Shown in pieces: positions 35,648-45,280 of a stretch of 64,000 bases of DNA. Position 1 is the first letter of the stretch; each line of letters starts with the position of its first letter. Source of the stretch: Neisseriaceae bacterium HSC-16F19 (GTDB lineage Bacteria; Pseudomonadota; Gammaproteobacteria; Burkholderiales; Neisseriaceae); NCBI RefSeq assembly GCF_024171525.1, contig NZ_JALJZY010000012.1, positions 1-64,000 of the forward strand, in the 5' to 3' direction. A program made the position numbers and the translations under genes. The notes beneath the pieces are model-generated. The model searched no databases. It saw only the letters and a program-made list of their open reading frames with translations, and was not told the origin of the DNA.

Positions 35648-37558
35648 ATGACCATTCTTTCCGTAGAAAACGCCTGTTTCGCCGTCGGCCATGTCCATTT
35701 ATTGGACAAGGCCGCGTTTCAGTTGGCGGCGGGGGAAAAAGTGGGCTTGATCGGCCGCAACGGTGCGGGCAAGTCTTCGTTTTTGAAAATCTTGGCCGGG
35801 GTGCACGCGCTGGACGACGGCCATATCGTGCAGCAAAACGGCTTGAAAACCGTGTATGTGCCGCAGGAAAGTTTTTTTGACGAAGGCGCCGGCGTGTTCG
35901 ACACCGTGTCCGAAGGTTTGGGCGCCTTGCGCGATGTACTGCGCCGCTACCACCATATCGGCCATGAGCTGGAAAAAAATCACGACGACGCGCTGATTCG
36001 CGAACTGAACGAATTGCAAAATCAGATCGAGGCGCAAGACGGCTGGCAGTTTGATGCCGCCATCCGCCAGACCTTGGGCGAATTGGGGCTGCCTGAAAAC
36101 GAAATCATCGCCAATCTTTCCGGCGGCCAGAAAAAACGCGTTGCCCTGGCGCAGGCTTGGGTGCAAAAGCCGGACATCCTGCTCTTGGACGAGCCCACCA
36201 ACCATTTGGACATCGAGGCCATCGAATGGCTGGAAAACCTGTTGCAGGGCTTTTCAGGCAGCCTGGTGGTGATTACCCACGACCGCCGATTTCTCGACCA
36301 TATTGCCGGACGCATCGTCGAACTCGACCGCGGCGTGCTGCGCTCCTATCCCGGCAGTTTCTCCCAATACAGCGTGAAAAAAGCCGAAGAGCTGGCGGTG
36401 GAGGCCGAGCACAACCGCCTGTTCGACAAATTTCACGCCCAGGAAGAAGCGTGGATACGCAAAGGCATCGAAGCGCGGCGCACCCGCAACGAAGGCCGTG
36501 TGCGCCGCCTGGAAGCCTTGCGCCGCCAGCGGGCCGAGCGGCGCGAACGCCAGGGACAGGTCAATTTCAAACTCGATGCCGGCGAGAAAAGCGGCAAAAT
36601 CATTGCCGAATTGGAAGACGCTTCTTTTGCCTATGGCGACAAAATCATCATGAACCGCTTCTCGGCGGTAATCCAGCGCGGCGACAAAATCGGCCTGATC
36701 GGCCCCAACGGCGTGGGCAAAACCACGTTTTTGAAACTAATTTTAGGGCAGTTGCAGCCCACTTTCGGCCGCATCCGTTTGGGCAGCAAGCAGGAAGTGG
36801 CCTATTTCGACCAATTCCGCAGTGCGCTCAAAGAAAGCGACACCGTGTTTTACACCTTGGGTCAGGGCAATGATTATGTGGAAATCGGCGGCAAAAAACG
36901 CCATGTGATGGGTTATCTGGAAGACTTTTTATTCCACCCGGCACGCGCCCACAGCCCGGTGTCTTCGCTTTCCGGCGGCGAGCGCAACCGCCTGCTCTTG
37001 GCCAAGCTGTTTACCCAACCGGCCAATATTCTGGTGCTGGACGAGCCCACCAATGATTTGGACATCGACACCCAGGAATTGCTGGAAGAATTGCTGCGCG
37101 ATTACAGCGGCACCGTGTTTTTGGTCAGCCACGACCGTATGTTTCTTGATAATGTGATTACCCAGAGCATCGTGTTTCAAGGGCAGGGCTGCCTGAAAGA
37201 ATATATCGGGGGCTATCAGGACTATATCGATGCCAAAACCCGCGAACAGAATTTGCAGACCGCCGCCGCGCCTAAGGCCGTGGCCGCGCCGGAAGCGGAC
37301 AAAAGCCGTTCCAAAGCCAACCGCACGGTGAAATTGTCGTACAAGGAGCAGCGCCAGCTGGAAGCCTTGCCGGACGAAATCGCCTTATTGGAAGCAGAAC
37401 AAGACGCATTGGCGGCACAGCTGGCCAATCCGGACGTATTCAAAGACTACGAACAGGCTGCCGCTCTGCACAGCCGAGCCGAAGCCATCGAGGCTTTGTT
37501 ATTGGAGAAGCTGGAATTGTGGGAGGCTTTGGAAGCCAAGCAAAACGGGGTGGTGTAG
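35648..37558 (+). CDS. uup: ABC-F ATPase Uup
   Basis: A 636-residue protein with two ABC domains: Walker A GRNGAGKSS near 36-44 and GPNGVGKTT near 355, signatures LSGGQKKR and LSGGERNR, Walker B LLLDEPTNHLD and LVLDEPTNDLD. A charged linker and a C-terminal coiled coil (YKEQRQLEALPDEIALLEAE) fit the Uup subgroup. ABC-F proteins act on the ribosome; Uup also lowers transposon excision in E. coli. The stop codon lies within a GTAGG palindrome. Confidence 0.95.
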   Translation: MTILSVENACFAVGHVHLLDKAAFQLAAGEKVGLIGRNGAGKSSFLKILAGVHALDDGHIVQQNGLKTVYVPQESFFDEGAGVFDTVSEGLGALRDVLRRYHHIGHELEKNHDDALIRELNELQNQIEAQDGWQFDAAIRQTLGELGLPENEIIANLSGGQKKRVALAQAWVQKPDILLLDEPTNHLDIEAIEWLENLLQGFSGSLVVITHDRRFLDHIAGRIVELDRGVLRSYPGSFSQYSVKKAEELAVEAEHNRLFDKFHAQEEAWIRKGIEARRTRNEGRVRRLEALRRQRAERRERQGQVNFKLDAGEKSGKIIAELEDASFAYGDKIIMNRFSAVIQRGDKIGLIGPNGVGKTTFLKLILGQLQPTFGRIRLGSKQEVAYFDQFRSALKESDTVFYTLGQGNDYVEIGGKKRHVMGYLEDFLFHPARAHSPVSSLSGGERNRLLLAKLFTQPANILVLDEPTNDLDIDTQELLEELLRDYSGTVFLVSHDRMFLDNVITQSIVFQGQGCLKEYIGGYQDYIDAKTREQNLQTAAAPKAVAAPEADKSRSKANRTVKLSYKEQRQLEALPDEIALLEAEQDALAAQLANPDVFKDYEQAAALHSRAEAIEALLLEKLELWEALEAKQNGVV

Positions 37559-37713
37559 GTCGGGCATGAATGCCCGACGGGGTTGGCTTTCCGGTTTTTT
37601 TCGGGCATGGGAGCCCGACCTGCGGCGCAATGATTGCCAAGATCCTGCGACTGCGCGCAGGATGACAAAGCACTGTCATTCTGCGCGCAGCGTAGCGGAG
37701 TCGCAGAATCTGT
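37555..37713. repeat. GTCGGGCAT palindrome pair and an RS repeat after uup
   Basis: GTAGGTCGGGCATGAATGCC at 37555 overlaps the uup stop and faces GGGCATGGGAGCCCGACC near 37603-37621. An RS repeat follows at 37640-37713 (GATCCTGCGACTGCGCGCAG and GTCATTCTGCGCGCAGC halves). Confidence 0.75.
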
Positions 37714-37714
37714 T

Positions 37715-37820
37715 TATAGTCATTTAAAATAAGAACGATACGGCGTTGCTGCGCCTTGCCGTACTATCTGTACTGTCTGCGGCTTGCTGCCTTGTCTCGT
37801 TCTTATTTTATTCGACTATA
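37715..37820. repeat. Correia-like element, short form, left of the thioredoxin-like gene
   Basis: 106 bp from TATAGTCATTTAAAATAAGA to ...TTCTTATTTTATTCGACTATA. Core: CGTTGCTGCGCCTTGCCGTA, CTATCTGTACTGTCTGCGGC and TTGCTGCCTTGTC. Both arms carry AAGAACGA. Confidence 0.85.
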
Positions 37821-37826
37821 AAGTGC

Positions 37827-37887
37827 GTAGGTCGGCTCTCCGAGCCGACGCACATCATCAAACCGTCGGCGCGGAGAGCCGACCTAC
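37827..37887. repeat. GTCGGCTC palindrome pair
   Basis: GTAGGTCGGCTCTCCGAGCC faces GGCGCGGAGAGCCGACCTAC. Similar pairs occur at 17640-17699 and 50026-50085. Confidence 0.75.
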
Positions 37888-37923
37888 CATTTTCTGTTTT
37901 CAGGCAGCCTTTATCCATAACGT

Positions 37924-38436
37924 ATGATGTGGCCCAAAATCAAAAAACTCATGCAAAACATCGCCGTGTACGGCCTGATTTTCATCATGCTGTCGCTGGT
38001 ATCGGACTATTGGCGCCGCCCCGCCTGGCCGCTGGACGGCGCCCATGTGCCGGTACATACCTTAAACGGCCAAACCGCCACTTTGGGCGAAATCAGCCGC
38101 CATCAAACCGCAGTGCTGTATTTTTGGGGCAGCTGGTGCGGTATCTGCCGCCATACTTCGCCCGCCGTATCGCGCCTGCATCAGGACGGCGTGCCGGTGG
38201 TCACCGTGGCGCTGCAATCGGGCACGGATGCGGATGTGGTCGCATTTTTACGCGAAAAAGAACTGGATTTTCCGGTACTCAACGACACCGACGGCCGCTG
38301 GTCGCAGCCTTGGCAGATTAAGGCCGTACCGGCGATTATGCTGGTGCGCGACGGCCAAGTAGTGCACAGCACCACCGGACTCACCAGTTACTGGGGTTTG
38401 AAACTGCGTTTGCTGTGGGCGGATTGGTGGCGCTGA
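37924..38436 (+). CDS. Membrane-anchored thioredoxin-like protein (ScsD/TlpA type)
   Basis: A 170-residue protein with one N-terminal membrane segment (about 12-28) and a periplasmic thioredoxin fold: GSWCGICRHTSPAVSRL with the CGIC redox pair near 72-75 and the cis-proline loop AVPAIML. It probably reduces or oxidises disulfides in the periplasm, like ScsD or TlpA. It is framed by two Correia-like elements in opposite orientation. Confidence 0.85.
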   Translation: MMWPKIKKLMQNIAVYGLIFIMLSLVSDYWRRPAWPLDGAHVPVHTLNGQTATLGEISRHQTAVLYFWGSWCGICRHTSPAVSRLHQDGVPVVTVALQSGTDADVVAFLREKELDFPVLNDTDGRWSQPWQIKAVPAIMLVRDGQVVHSTTGLTSYWGLKLRLLWADWWR

Positions 38437-38482
38437 ACCAGTTTTCAGGCAGCCTCTGAGACCTTTGTAAAACCTCCAGCTG

Positions 38483-38618
38483 TGGATGCAGTTCAAGGCG
38501 TAGCAGCGCAGCGAGCGCAGATATATCATATAGATAGGCAAGCGAGCGAGCAGTACCCCTACGGGCATAAACTTCCAACGCTTCAAATGCGCCGCAGATG
38601 GGGGGGTTGCAGAGGTCT
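38483..38618. repeat. Dispersed repeat (TGGATGCAGTTCAAGG type), copy 2
   Basis: Shares its start, middle and end with 13997-14110 but has about 20 extra bases near 38550-38570. No gene is seen in 38437-38772 apart from this repeat and the Correia-like element. Confidence 0.7.
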
Positions 38619-38638
38619 CAGCCTGCTGCCGATAAATT

Positions 38639-38744
38639 TATAGTCGAATAAAATAAGAACGAGACAAGGCAGCAAGCCGCAGACAGTACAGATAGTACGG
38701 CAAGGCGCAGCAACGCCGTATCGTTCTTATTTTAAATGACTATA
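38639..38744. repeat. Correia-like element, short form, right of the thioredoxin-like gene
   Basis: 106 bp, inverted relative to the copy at 37715 and nearly identical to it: TATAGTCGAATAAAATAAGA to ...TTCTTATTTTAAATGACTATA. Both arms carry AAGAACGA. Confidence 0.85.
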
Positions 38745-38772
38745 TGTGAAAAACAGCCTTAATACCCGGGTA

Positions 38773-39918
38773 TTAAGGCTGTTTTGATTGTGGCCCCGCC
38801 GGTGGAGCTGCACCGGGGTATTCAACCCTTTCGCGTTCATGTATCGGATCGGCTGCATCGATTTTTTCCGCCGCTTCGGCATGATCGCCTTCGTGAATTT
38901 CCGGTTCGGGCTGGTGTTTTTCGACACGGGGACGGTACTGGAATTTGCCGTACACCGGAAAATGGTCGGAGCCGATATGGGGCAGTACCTGCAGGTCGCT
39001 GACCATAAAGTCGTTGCTGTGATAGATGTGGTCCAAAGGCCAGCGCAGGAACCACCATCCGGCATGAAAGGTATTGTAGAAACCGCGGCCTATGCGCGGA
39101 TCCAGCAGGCCGCTGATACGTCGGAACAGGCGGGAGGTATGCGACCAGGCCACATCGTTCAGGTCGCCGAATACCAGGCAGCTGTAATCATGGGCGGCAA
39201 TTTCGCGGCCGACCAGCAGCAATTCGCCGTCCCGTTCGGTGGCGGTATCGCTTTCAGTGGGGCTGGGCGGCATGGGGTGGAGGCAGAAAATATGTATCCA
39301 GTCACCGCCCGGCAAACAGACTTCGGCATGGATGGAGGGAATGTCGTCACGCACCCGGTACAGTACTTGGGCATTGCGCAGAGGCAGACGGCTGTAGAGA
39401 TGCATGCCGTAGAGGTTGTCCAACGGTACTTTGACCGTCCAGCCGTAATCTGTTTCCAGGTGTGCCAGTTGTGTTTCCCACCACGCGTCGGATTCCAGAG
39501 TCAGCACTATATCGGGGCGATATTGGTCGATTTGGCGGCAAAGCAGTTCGGTGCGGCGGTTGGGTGTCAGTACATTGGCAGCCAGAATACTGATTGTGCG
39601 GCCGTCGTCCGCGCCGCGGTATGACAAAACCTGCGGCTTGTACAAGCGGGTATAAGGGCTGATTTGAACAAGCTGCCATACCAAAGCACCTGCCGCCGCC
39701 AGCATGGCACCGGACAGCAAAAAGCTGTCGCTGTGGCGAAAGAGCGCAGTACAGAGCAGGGCAGCCAAGCCGAGCAGGATAATCTGCTGGCGCGGGAAGT
39801 CGAAAATGCGCACGCTCCAATGGTCATGTCCGTAGAGCGGCAGCAGGGTGGCGGCTGCGGGTATCAGCAGCAGGGCGAATAACAGCCAGTCGGTTACAGG
39901 CATGGTAGGTATAAACAT
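38773..39918 (-). CDS. Endonuclease/exonuclease/phosphatase-family membrane protein
   Basis: A 381-residue protein with about three N-terminal membrane segments (to about residue 90) and an EEP domain: ILAANVLTPNRR, TLESDAWW, FCLHPMPPSP, FGDLNDVAW and IGSDHFPVY hold the metal and catalytic residues. The C-terminal 45 residues are charged and probably disordered. Substrate could be a phosphodiester such as lipid or nucleotide. Starts 39918 and 39903 are both possible; neither has a good ribosome site. Confidence 0.85.
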   Translation of the reverse strand: MFIPTMPVTDWLLFALLLIPAAATLLPLYGHDHWSVRIFDFPRQQIILLGLAALLCTALFRHSDSFLLSGAMLAAAGALVWQLVQISPYTRLYKPQVLSYRGADDGRTISILAANVLTPNRRTELLCRQIDQYRPDIVLTLESDAWWETQLAHLETDYGWTVKVPLDNLYGMHLYSRLPLRNAQVLYRVRDDIPSIHAEVCLPGGDWIHIFCLHPMPPSPTESDTATERDGELLLVGREIAAHDYSCLVFGDLNDVAWSHTSRLFRRISGLLDPRIGRGFYNTFHAGWWFLRWPLDHIYHSNDFMVSDLQVLPHIGSDHFPVYGKFQYRPRVEKHQPEPEIHEGDHAEAAEKIDAADPIHERERVEYPGAAPPAGPQSKQP

Positions 39919-40067
39919 GTGTGGAGAAGCAGTTGAAAAGATAGCACAGAGGAGGGGATGTCATAAAGGGTGAGGATGACATACCGTTTGCAGCAAATGC
40001 TGACACAGAAGCAATAAAATGAAAATATCAATCAACATAGAGTAAATATTGAATATTGCACTAATGA

Positions 40068-40081
40068 TTGATTTAAATCAA
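40068..40081 (+). promoter_or_regulatory. Perfect FNR box upstream of the hemerythrin gene
   Basis: TTGATTTAAATCAA matches the FNR consensus TTGAT-N4-ATCAA exactly. A TATGGT at 40104-40109 gives a start near 40116, which places the box centre at about -41.5, the class II activator position. The rest of 39919-40224 is AT-rich without a gene. Confidence 0.75.
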
Positions 40082-40224
40082 AATAAGTAGATGTCATTAA
40101 GGGTATGGTGTACCCATATTGTAAAAAATATTGGCATATTGATTGCTTGATTTATTGCGTACAAATGGTGCCCTGCCGCGCAGGTGTACTACAACCCACT
40201 TTATCGCGATTACGAGGTTATATT

Positions 40225-40671
40225 ATGAGCTTTTTGGTTTGGACTTCCGATTTGAACACCAATGTGGAAATGGTGGACGAACAACATAAAATTTTGGTTC
40301 AGTATATTAATGATTTACATGATATTCATGATGATACTGCCCATTCCGACGAGGAAAAACTCGCCATGACCGGCGAAGTGATCAAAAAACTGCTGGACTA
40401 TACCGTGAAGCACTTCTCCGATGAAGAAGCGCTGATGACCAAGGCCGGCTACCGTCTGACCGACCGTCACAAAATGATCCACGACAAATTCATCGCCAGA
40501 ATCGGTGAGATGTACGACCGCCACCAAAGCGGCATCAATACCAACGAGGAATTGCTGGCCATGCTGGAAGGCTGGCTGTTTACCCACATCCGCACCCACG
40601 ACCGCGGCTACCTGCCCACCGTGCTGCCCTACATCAAAGAAAATCCCTCTGCCGGCCGCTTTATCGATTAA
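40225..40671 (+). CDS. Bacteriohemerythrin
   Basis: A 148-residue hemerythrin: WTSDLNTNVEMVDEQHKILV, HFSDEEALM, DRHKMIHDKF and HIRTHDRGYL supply the His, Glu and Asp ligands of the di-iron centre (HxxxE, HxxxH and HxxxxD). It binds oxygen and may deliver or store it, or protect enzymes. GAGG precedes ATG 40225. A perfect FNR box upstream suggests induction at low oxygen. Confidence 0.93.
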   Translation: MSFLVWTSDLNTNVEMVDEQHKILVQYINDLHDIHDDTAHSDEEKLAMTGEVIKKLLDYTVKHFSDEEALMTKAGYRLTDRHKMIHDKFIARIGEMYDRHQSGINTNEELLAMLEGWLFTHIRTHDRGYLPTVLPYIKENPSAGRFID

Positions 40672-40695
40672 CCGGCCATCCGCCGCAGGCATACG

Positions 40696-40727
40696 CAGCC
40701 GCCATCCGTTTCGATGGCGGCTGTTTT
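40696..40727 (+). terminator. Hemerythrin terminator
   Basis: CAGCCGCCATC and GATGGCGGCTG pair around CGTTTC; TTTTTATC follows. Confidence 0.9.
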
Positions 40728-40830
40728 TATCATGGGGCAGGGCGCGGCTTTCGGCGCTTTTGAAAAATCAGTACAATACGCGCTTTTTCAGGCAGCCTGA
40801 AAACCACCTTAGCACCCAGAAACCAAATCC

Positions 40831-42429
40831 ATGTCCGCCATAGCCAACGAAGTCCGCCGCCGCCGCACCTTTGCCATTATTTCCCACCCCGATGCCGGTA
40901 AAACCACGCTCACCGAAAAACTGCTGCTGTTTTCGGGTGCGATTCAGAGCGCGGGTACGGTCAAGGGCAAGAAAAGCGGCAAATTCGCCACCTCAGACTG
41001 GATGGAAATCGAGAAGCAGCGCGGCATTTCCGTGGCCTCCTCGGTGATGCAGTTCGATTATCACGAGCACACCGTCAACCTGCTCGACACCCCCGGCCAC
41101 CAAGACTTCTCCGAAGACACCTACCGCGTGCTCACCGCCGTGGACAGCGCGCTGATGGTGATTGATGCCGCCAAAGGCGTGGAAGCGCAGACCATCAAGC
41201 TTTTGAACGTCTGCCGCCTGCGCCACACCCCCATCGTCACCTTTATGAACAAATACGACCGCGAGGTGCGCGATTCGCTGGAACTTCTGGACGAGGTGGA
41301 AAACATCCTCAAAATCCGCTGCGCGCCGGTGACCTGGCCCATCGGCATGGGCAAGAGCTTCAAGGGGGTGTACCACATCCTCAACGACGAGGTGTATCTG
41401 TTTGAGGCCGGCGGCGAAAAACTGCCGCACGAATTCGATGTGATTAAAGGCATAGACAATCCGCTTTTGGCCGAACGCTTCCCGCTGGAAATCCAACAGC
41501 TTCGCGACGAAATCGAGCTGGTTCAGGCAGCCTCCAACGAATTTGACTTGGATGCGTTTTTGGCCGGTGAGCTGACACCGGTATTTTTCGGCTCCGCCAT
41601 CAATAATTTCGGCATCCAGGAAATCCTCAATTCCCTGATTGACTGGGCGCCCGCCCCGCAAAGCCGTGACGCCACCGTGCGCGAAGTGGCGCCGGACGAG
41701 GCCAAATTCTCCGGTTTTGTGTTTAAAATCCAAGCCAATATGGACCCGAAACACCGCGACCGCATCGCCTTTTTGCGCGTGTGCTCCGGCAAATTCGAGC
41801 GCGGCATGAAGATGAAGCATTTGCGCATCAACCGCGATATTGCCGCCTCCAGCGTGGTCACCTTTATGTCGCACGACCGCGAGCTGGTGGAAGAGGCTTA
41901 TGCCGGCGATATCATCGGCATCCCCAACCACGGCAATATCCAAATCGGCGACAGCTTTTCCGAAGGCGAACAACTGGCCTTTACCGGCATCCCGTTTTTT
42001 GCACCGGAGCTGTTCCGCAGCGTGCGCATTAAAAACCCGCTCAAAATCAAACAGCTGCAAAAAGGCTTGCAGCAACTGGGCGAAGAAGGTGCGGTACAGG
42101 TGTTCAAACCGCACAGTGGTGCCGATTTGATTCTGGGCGCGGTGGGCGTGCTGCAATTTGAAGTGGTGACCGCGCGTCTGGCCAACGAATACGGCGTGGA
42201 AGCCGTGTTCGACAGCGCCAGCATCTGGTCGGCACGCTGGGTGTCTTGCGCCGACAAAAAGAAACTGGCCGAATTTGAAAAAGCCAATGCGGTCAATCTG
42301 GCCATAGACGCCGGCGGCAACCTCACTTATCTCGCGCCCAACCGCGTCAACCTGAGCCTGACCCAGGAACGCTGGCCGGACATCGTCTTTCACGAAACCC
42401 GCGAACACGCGGTGAATTTGAACGGCTAA
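40831..42429 (+). CDS. prfC: Peptide chain release factor 3
   Basis: A 532-residue translational GTPase: G1 SHPDAGKTT near 18-26, G3 [10 protein letters not shown] and G4 FMNKYDRE, with RF3-type domains after residue 280. RF3 recycles RF1 and RF2 from the ribosome after termination. Uptake sequences lie just before the start and after the stop. Confidence 0.97.
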   Translation: MSAIANEVRRRRTFAIISHPDAGKTTLTEKLLLFSGAIQSAGTVKGKKSGKFATSDWMEIEKQRGISVASSVMQFDYHEHTVNLLDTPGHQDFSEDTYRVLTAVDSALMVIDAAKGVEAQTIKLLNVCRLRHTPIVTFMNKYDREVRDSLELLDEVENILKIRCAPVTWPIGMGKSFKGVYHILNDEVYLFEAGGEKLPHEFDVIKGIDNPLLAERFPLEIQQLRDEIELVQAASNEFDLDAFLAGELTPVFFGSAINNFGIQEILNSLIDWAPAPQSRDATVREVAPDEAKFSGFVFKIQANMDPKHRDRIAFLRVCSGKFERGMKMKHLRINRDIAASSVVTFMSHDRELVEEAYAGDIIGIPNHGNIQIGDSFSEGEQLAFTGIPFFAPELFRSVRIKNPLKIKQLQKGLQQLGEEGAVQVFKPHSGADLILGAVGVLQFEVVTARLANEYGVEAVFDSASIWSARWVSCADKKKLAEFEKANAVNLAIDAGGNLTYLAPNRVNLSLTQERWPDIVFHETREHAVNLNG

Positions 42430-42439
42430 ACGCAGCACA

Positions 42440-42483
42440 GGCTGCCTGAAAAGACGGATATGCTTTCAGGCAGCCTGAATTTT
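42440..42483 (+). terminator. prfC terminator with facing uptake sequences
   Basis: AGGCTGCCTGAAAAG faces CTTTCAGGCAGCCT around ACGGATATG; AATTTTATTT follows. Confidence 0.7.
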
Positions 42484-42508
42484 ATTTAATGTATATAAGG
42501 AGTAAGCC

Positions 42509-43633
42509 ATGAGCGGACTGCATGCCCATATCGATCCCGACGGTTTGTTGGAATATTCCGTGGTCTATACCGACCGCGCCCTCAACCATATGTCGGCCCG
42601 TTTCCAAACCGCCATGCGCGATTTGAGCGCGATGCTCAAACGCGTGTACCACGCCGAGGCGGCGGTGATTGTGCCCGGCAGCGGCACCTATGCCATGGAA
42701 GCGGTGGCGCGCCAGCTGGTGCAGGGTCAGCGCTGCCTGGTGGTGCGCAACGGCTTTTTCAGTTTCCGCTGGTCGCAGATTCTGGAAACCGGCCGCCTGA
42801 GCGAAGACATTGTGGTGATGCAGGCGGCGCAGCCGACACCCGGCCCGCAACAGCCTTTTGCCCCGGCGCCGATTGCCGAGGTGGAAGCCGCCATTGCCGC
42901 GCACAAACCGGCGCTGGTGTTTGCGCCGCATGTGGAAACCGCCTCCGGCATGATTTTGCCTGAAGACTATATCCGCCGCCTGGCCGATGCCGCCCATGCC
43001 GTGGGCGCTTTGCTGGTCATCGACTGCATCGCTTCCGGTGCGGTGTGGCTGGACATGGCCGCTTTGGGGATTGATGTATTGATCAGCGCGCCGCAAAAAG
43101 GCTGGAGCGCCTCGCCCTGCTGCGGCATGGTGATGCTCAATGCCGCGGCGCTGGAGCGCGTGCGCGCCACCCGTTCCGACAGCTTTGCCTGCGACCTGCT
43201 CAAATGGCTGAACATTATGGAAGCCTATGAAAACGGCGGCCATGCCTACCACGCCACCATGCCCACCGATGCCCTGATCGGCCTGCGCGACGCCATGCGG
43301 GAAGCCGAGGCGGCGGGTTTGGAAAACCTCAAAGCGGCGCAATGGGAACTCGGCCGCCGCGTGCGCGCCCTGCTGGCCGAACACGGTTTTGCCAGCGTGG
43401 CGGCGGCGGAATTTGCCGCACCGGGCGTGGTGGTGAGCTATACCGACCGCGCCGACATCCAAAGCGGCAAAGCCTTTGCCGCACAAGGCTTGCAGATTGC
43501 CGCCGGTGTGCCTTTGCAGGTGGGCGAGGGTGCCGGTTTCCAAAGCTTCCGCCTCGGTCTGTTTGGTTTGGACAAGCTGCACAATATTGAGCGCACAGTG
43601 GCGTCTTTGCAGGCGGCGCTGGAGGCGCTGTAA
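42509..43633 (+). CDS. Class V aminotransferase (alanine-glyoxylate/serine-pyruvate type)
   Basis: A 374-residue PLP enzyme: PGSGTYAMEAVARQLV near 56-71 contacts the cofactor phosphate, FAPHVETASG, VIDCIASG and SAPQKGWSASPCCG with the PLP lysine. Related to aspartate- or serine-glyoxylate aminotransferases; the real substrate pair is not clear. AAGGAGTAAGCC precedes ATG 42509. Confidence 0.88.
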   Translation: MSGLHAHIDPDGLLEYSVVYTDRALNHMSARFQTAMRDLSAMLKRVYHAEAAVIVPGSGTYAMEAVARQLVQGQRCLVVRNGFFSFRWSQILETGRLSEDIVVMQAAQPTPGPQQPFAPAPIAEVEAAIAAHKPALVFAPHVETASGMILPEDYIRRLADAAHAVGALLVIDCIASGAVWLDMAALGIDVLISAPQKGWSASPCCGMVMLNAAALERVRATRSDSFACDLLKWLNIMEAYENGGHAYHATMPTDALIGLRDAMREAEAAGLENLKAAQWELGRRVRALLAEHGFASVAAAEFAAPGVVVSYTDRADIQSGKAFAAQGLQIAAGVPLQVGEGAGFQSFRLGLFGLDKLHNIERTVASLQAALEAL

Positions 43634-43652
43634 AACCCGAATGGGGGACATC

Positions 43653-43680
43653 AAAAAACGCGGCCGTGGCCGCGTTTTTT
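43653..43680. terminator. Bidirectional terminator between convergent genes
   Basis: AAAAAACGCGGCC and GGCCGCGTTTTTT pair with a GT loop; the ldcA stop lies at its right edge. Confidence 0.9.
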
Positions 43681-44836
43681 ATTCCAAATCGCCGCGCTCG
43701 TCCGGCGAAGGTTCGGTGCTGAAGCTGGGCATCAGCGTGTGCAGCGCCAGTTTGCCTGCGTCCAAGGTCGGGTATTGGCTGAACTGTACGCTGTAACCGC
43801 CGTTGCTGTTGGGCTCGATGCGCGCATGGGCGCCGAGCGGGAAGGTGGCCTTATTGGTGATGTGGCCGAAGGGGAAGCCGGTGAGTACCGGCACTTTGGC
43901 CACGCGCGACATGGTGGCGGCCACGCTGGCGAGGGTGTAGCTGCTGTCATACACATCGCGGATGGTGCCCATGCGGAAATCACCCAAAATTACTGCCTGC
44001 TGTTTGCCCAGCACGCCGGCCAGATACAGGGTTTGCAGCATGCGCTCGATGCGGTAGGGCTGCTCGCTCACGTCTTCCAGAAACAGGATGCCGCCGTTGA
44101 TGTCGGGCAGATAGGGGCTGCCTGCCAAAGAGGTAATCACGCTCAGATTGCCGCCCCACAGCACGCCTTCCATGCGTTGGGGTGTGTGGTTTTGGATGGC
44201 GTGTACCTGAATGCTGTGGTTGGGGCGGGTGCTGCCGTCGATAAACATCTGCATGGTGTAGGCGCTGGGGCTGTATTTGCCGAATTCGCTGTACACCATG
44301 GGGCCGGCAAAGCTGGGCATATTGCCGCGGGCCAAGAGCGCCAGTTGCAGGGCGCACACATCGCTGAAACCGAAAAACAGCGTGCCGTGTTCGCGCATGC
44401 GGCTGCCGAGACTGGCCCAGTCCACATGCGGCAGCAGGCGTGCCGCACCATAACCGCCGCGCAGACCCATCAATACTTTGGGCGTGGGCACGCGGCCGCT
44501 GGCGACGTCTTGTACATCGGCAATGCGTTCGCTGTCGTGTCCGGCAAAACGCTGGTAACGGCGGTAGGCCGCCTGGGTATTGGTGGGGGCGAATCCGGCC
44601 TGCATCAGGCGCTGGATGCCCAAATCGATGCGGTCGGAACGTTCGGCATAGCCGGAGCAGGCAATGATGCGGAGCATGGCGTCTTTTTGTGCGGGAGATG
44701 AATGGAAACCGGCGCTGCTGCGGCTGCCTTGCGGCGGCGGGATGGGTGTATTAGAGGTGCCGCAGGCTTGCAAAATACCGGCGCCGCCCAAGGCGGCTGC
44801 GGCTTGCAGGAAGTGACGGCGGGGCATGGTGCTCAT
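43679..44836 (-). CDS. ldcA: Murein LD-carboxypeptidase LdcA (S66 family), exported
   Basis: A 385-residue S66 peptidase: VLMGLRGGYGAARLLPHVDW, FFGFSDVCALQLAL with the nucleophilic Ser, and GGNLSVITSLAGSPYLP / ILFLEDVSEQPYRIERML with acid and base residues. The start MSTMPRRHFLQAAAALGGAG with ILQACG looks like a twin-arginine lipoprotein signal, so the enzyme is anchored in the envelope rather than cytosolic as in E. coli. It trims tetrapeptide stems to tripeptides. AAAGGAG precedes ATG 44836. Confidence 0.92.
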   Translation of the reverse strand: MSTMPRRHFLQAAAALGGAGILQACGTSNTPIPPPQGSRSSAGFHSSPAQKDAMLRIIACSGYAERSDRIDLGIQRLMQAGFAPTNTQAAYRRYQRFAGHDSERIADVQDVASGRVPTPKVLMGLRGGYGAARLLPHVDWASLGSRMREHGTLFFGFSDVCALQLALLARGNMPSFAGPMVYSEFGKYSPSAYTMQMFIDGSTRPNHSIQVHAIQNHTPQRMEGVLWGGNLSVITSLAGSPYLPDINGGILFLEDVSEQPYRIERMLQTLYLAGVLGKQQAVILGDFRMGTIRDVYDSSYTLASVAATMSRVAKVPVLTGFPFGHITNKATFPLGAHARIEPNSNGGYSVQFSQYPTLDAGKLALHTLMPSFSTEPSPDERGDLE

Positions 44837-44907
44837 GCGTCTCCTTTCTATGTGTTTTCAGGCAGCCTTGTGTATGAATTTTCATGCTGCCTGAAAGCGA
44901 AATTGGC

Positions 44908-45279
44908 TTATATCTTTTGCCACAGTGTTTCGCTGCGACCCCCTTCATTGCGCTGGCAGCGGGTAATCAGGGCGCGCTCGCCGAAGCCGAGCGAACGGCA
45001 TTGTACCACCCGCTGCAAACGGCTTTTGCCCTTATCGGCAAATTTAAATACCGCCGTTTCCGTGGCCAGCGGGTCGGCACTGTCTATATAGGCGGTGCAA
45101 AAATCGTCGCCGTCGTGGCAGAAGAGGGTGATGCCCTGGGCGTCGGTATGGCTGCGCAGCCCGGCCAGGCTTTGGTTTTCCCAAGCGCTGTAATCGGCAA
45201 ACGGGCGCAGCAGCGATACTGCTGCCACCAAAAGCAGGACGGCCGCGGCGGCGGCGATGAGTTTGAAAAATGTGTTCAT
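44908..45279 (-). CDS. Membrane-anchored hypothetical protein
   Basis: A 123-residue protein with one N-terminal hydrophobic segment (about 5-30) and a small periplasmic part with four cysteines (FCHDGDDFC and two later). Start MNTFFKLIA at 45279. It begins 1 bp before the end of the antitoxin-like ORF upstream, so both may be co-transcribed. Function unknown. Confidence 0.65.
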   Translation of the reverse strand: MNTFFKLIAAAAAVLLLVAAVSLLRPFADYSAWENQSLAGLRSHTDAQGITLFCHDGDDFCTAYIDSADPLATETAVFKFADKGKSRLQRVVQCRSLGFGERALITRCQRNEGGRSETLWQKI

Positions 45280-45280
45280 T

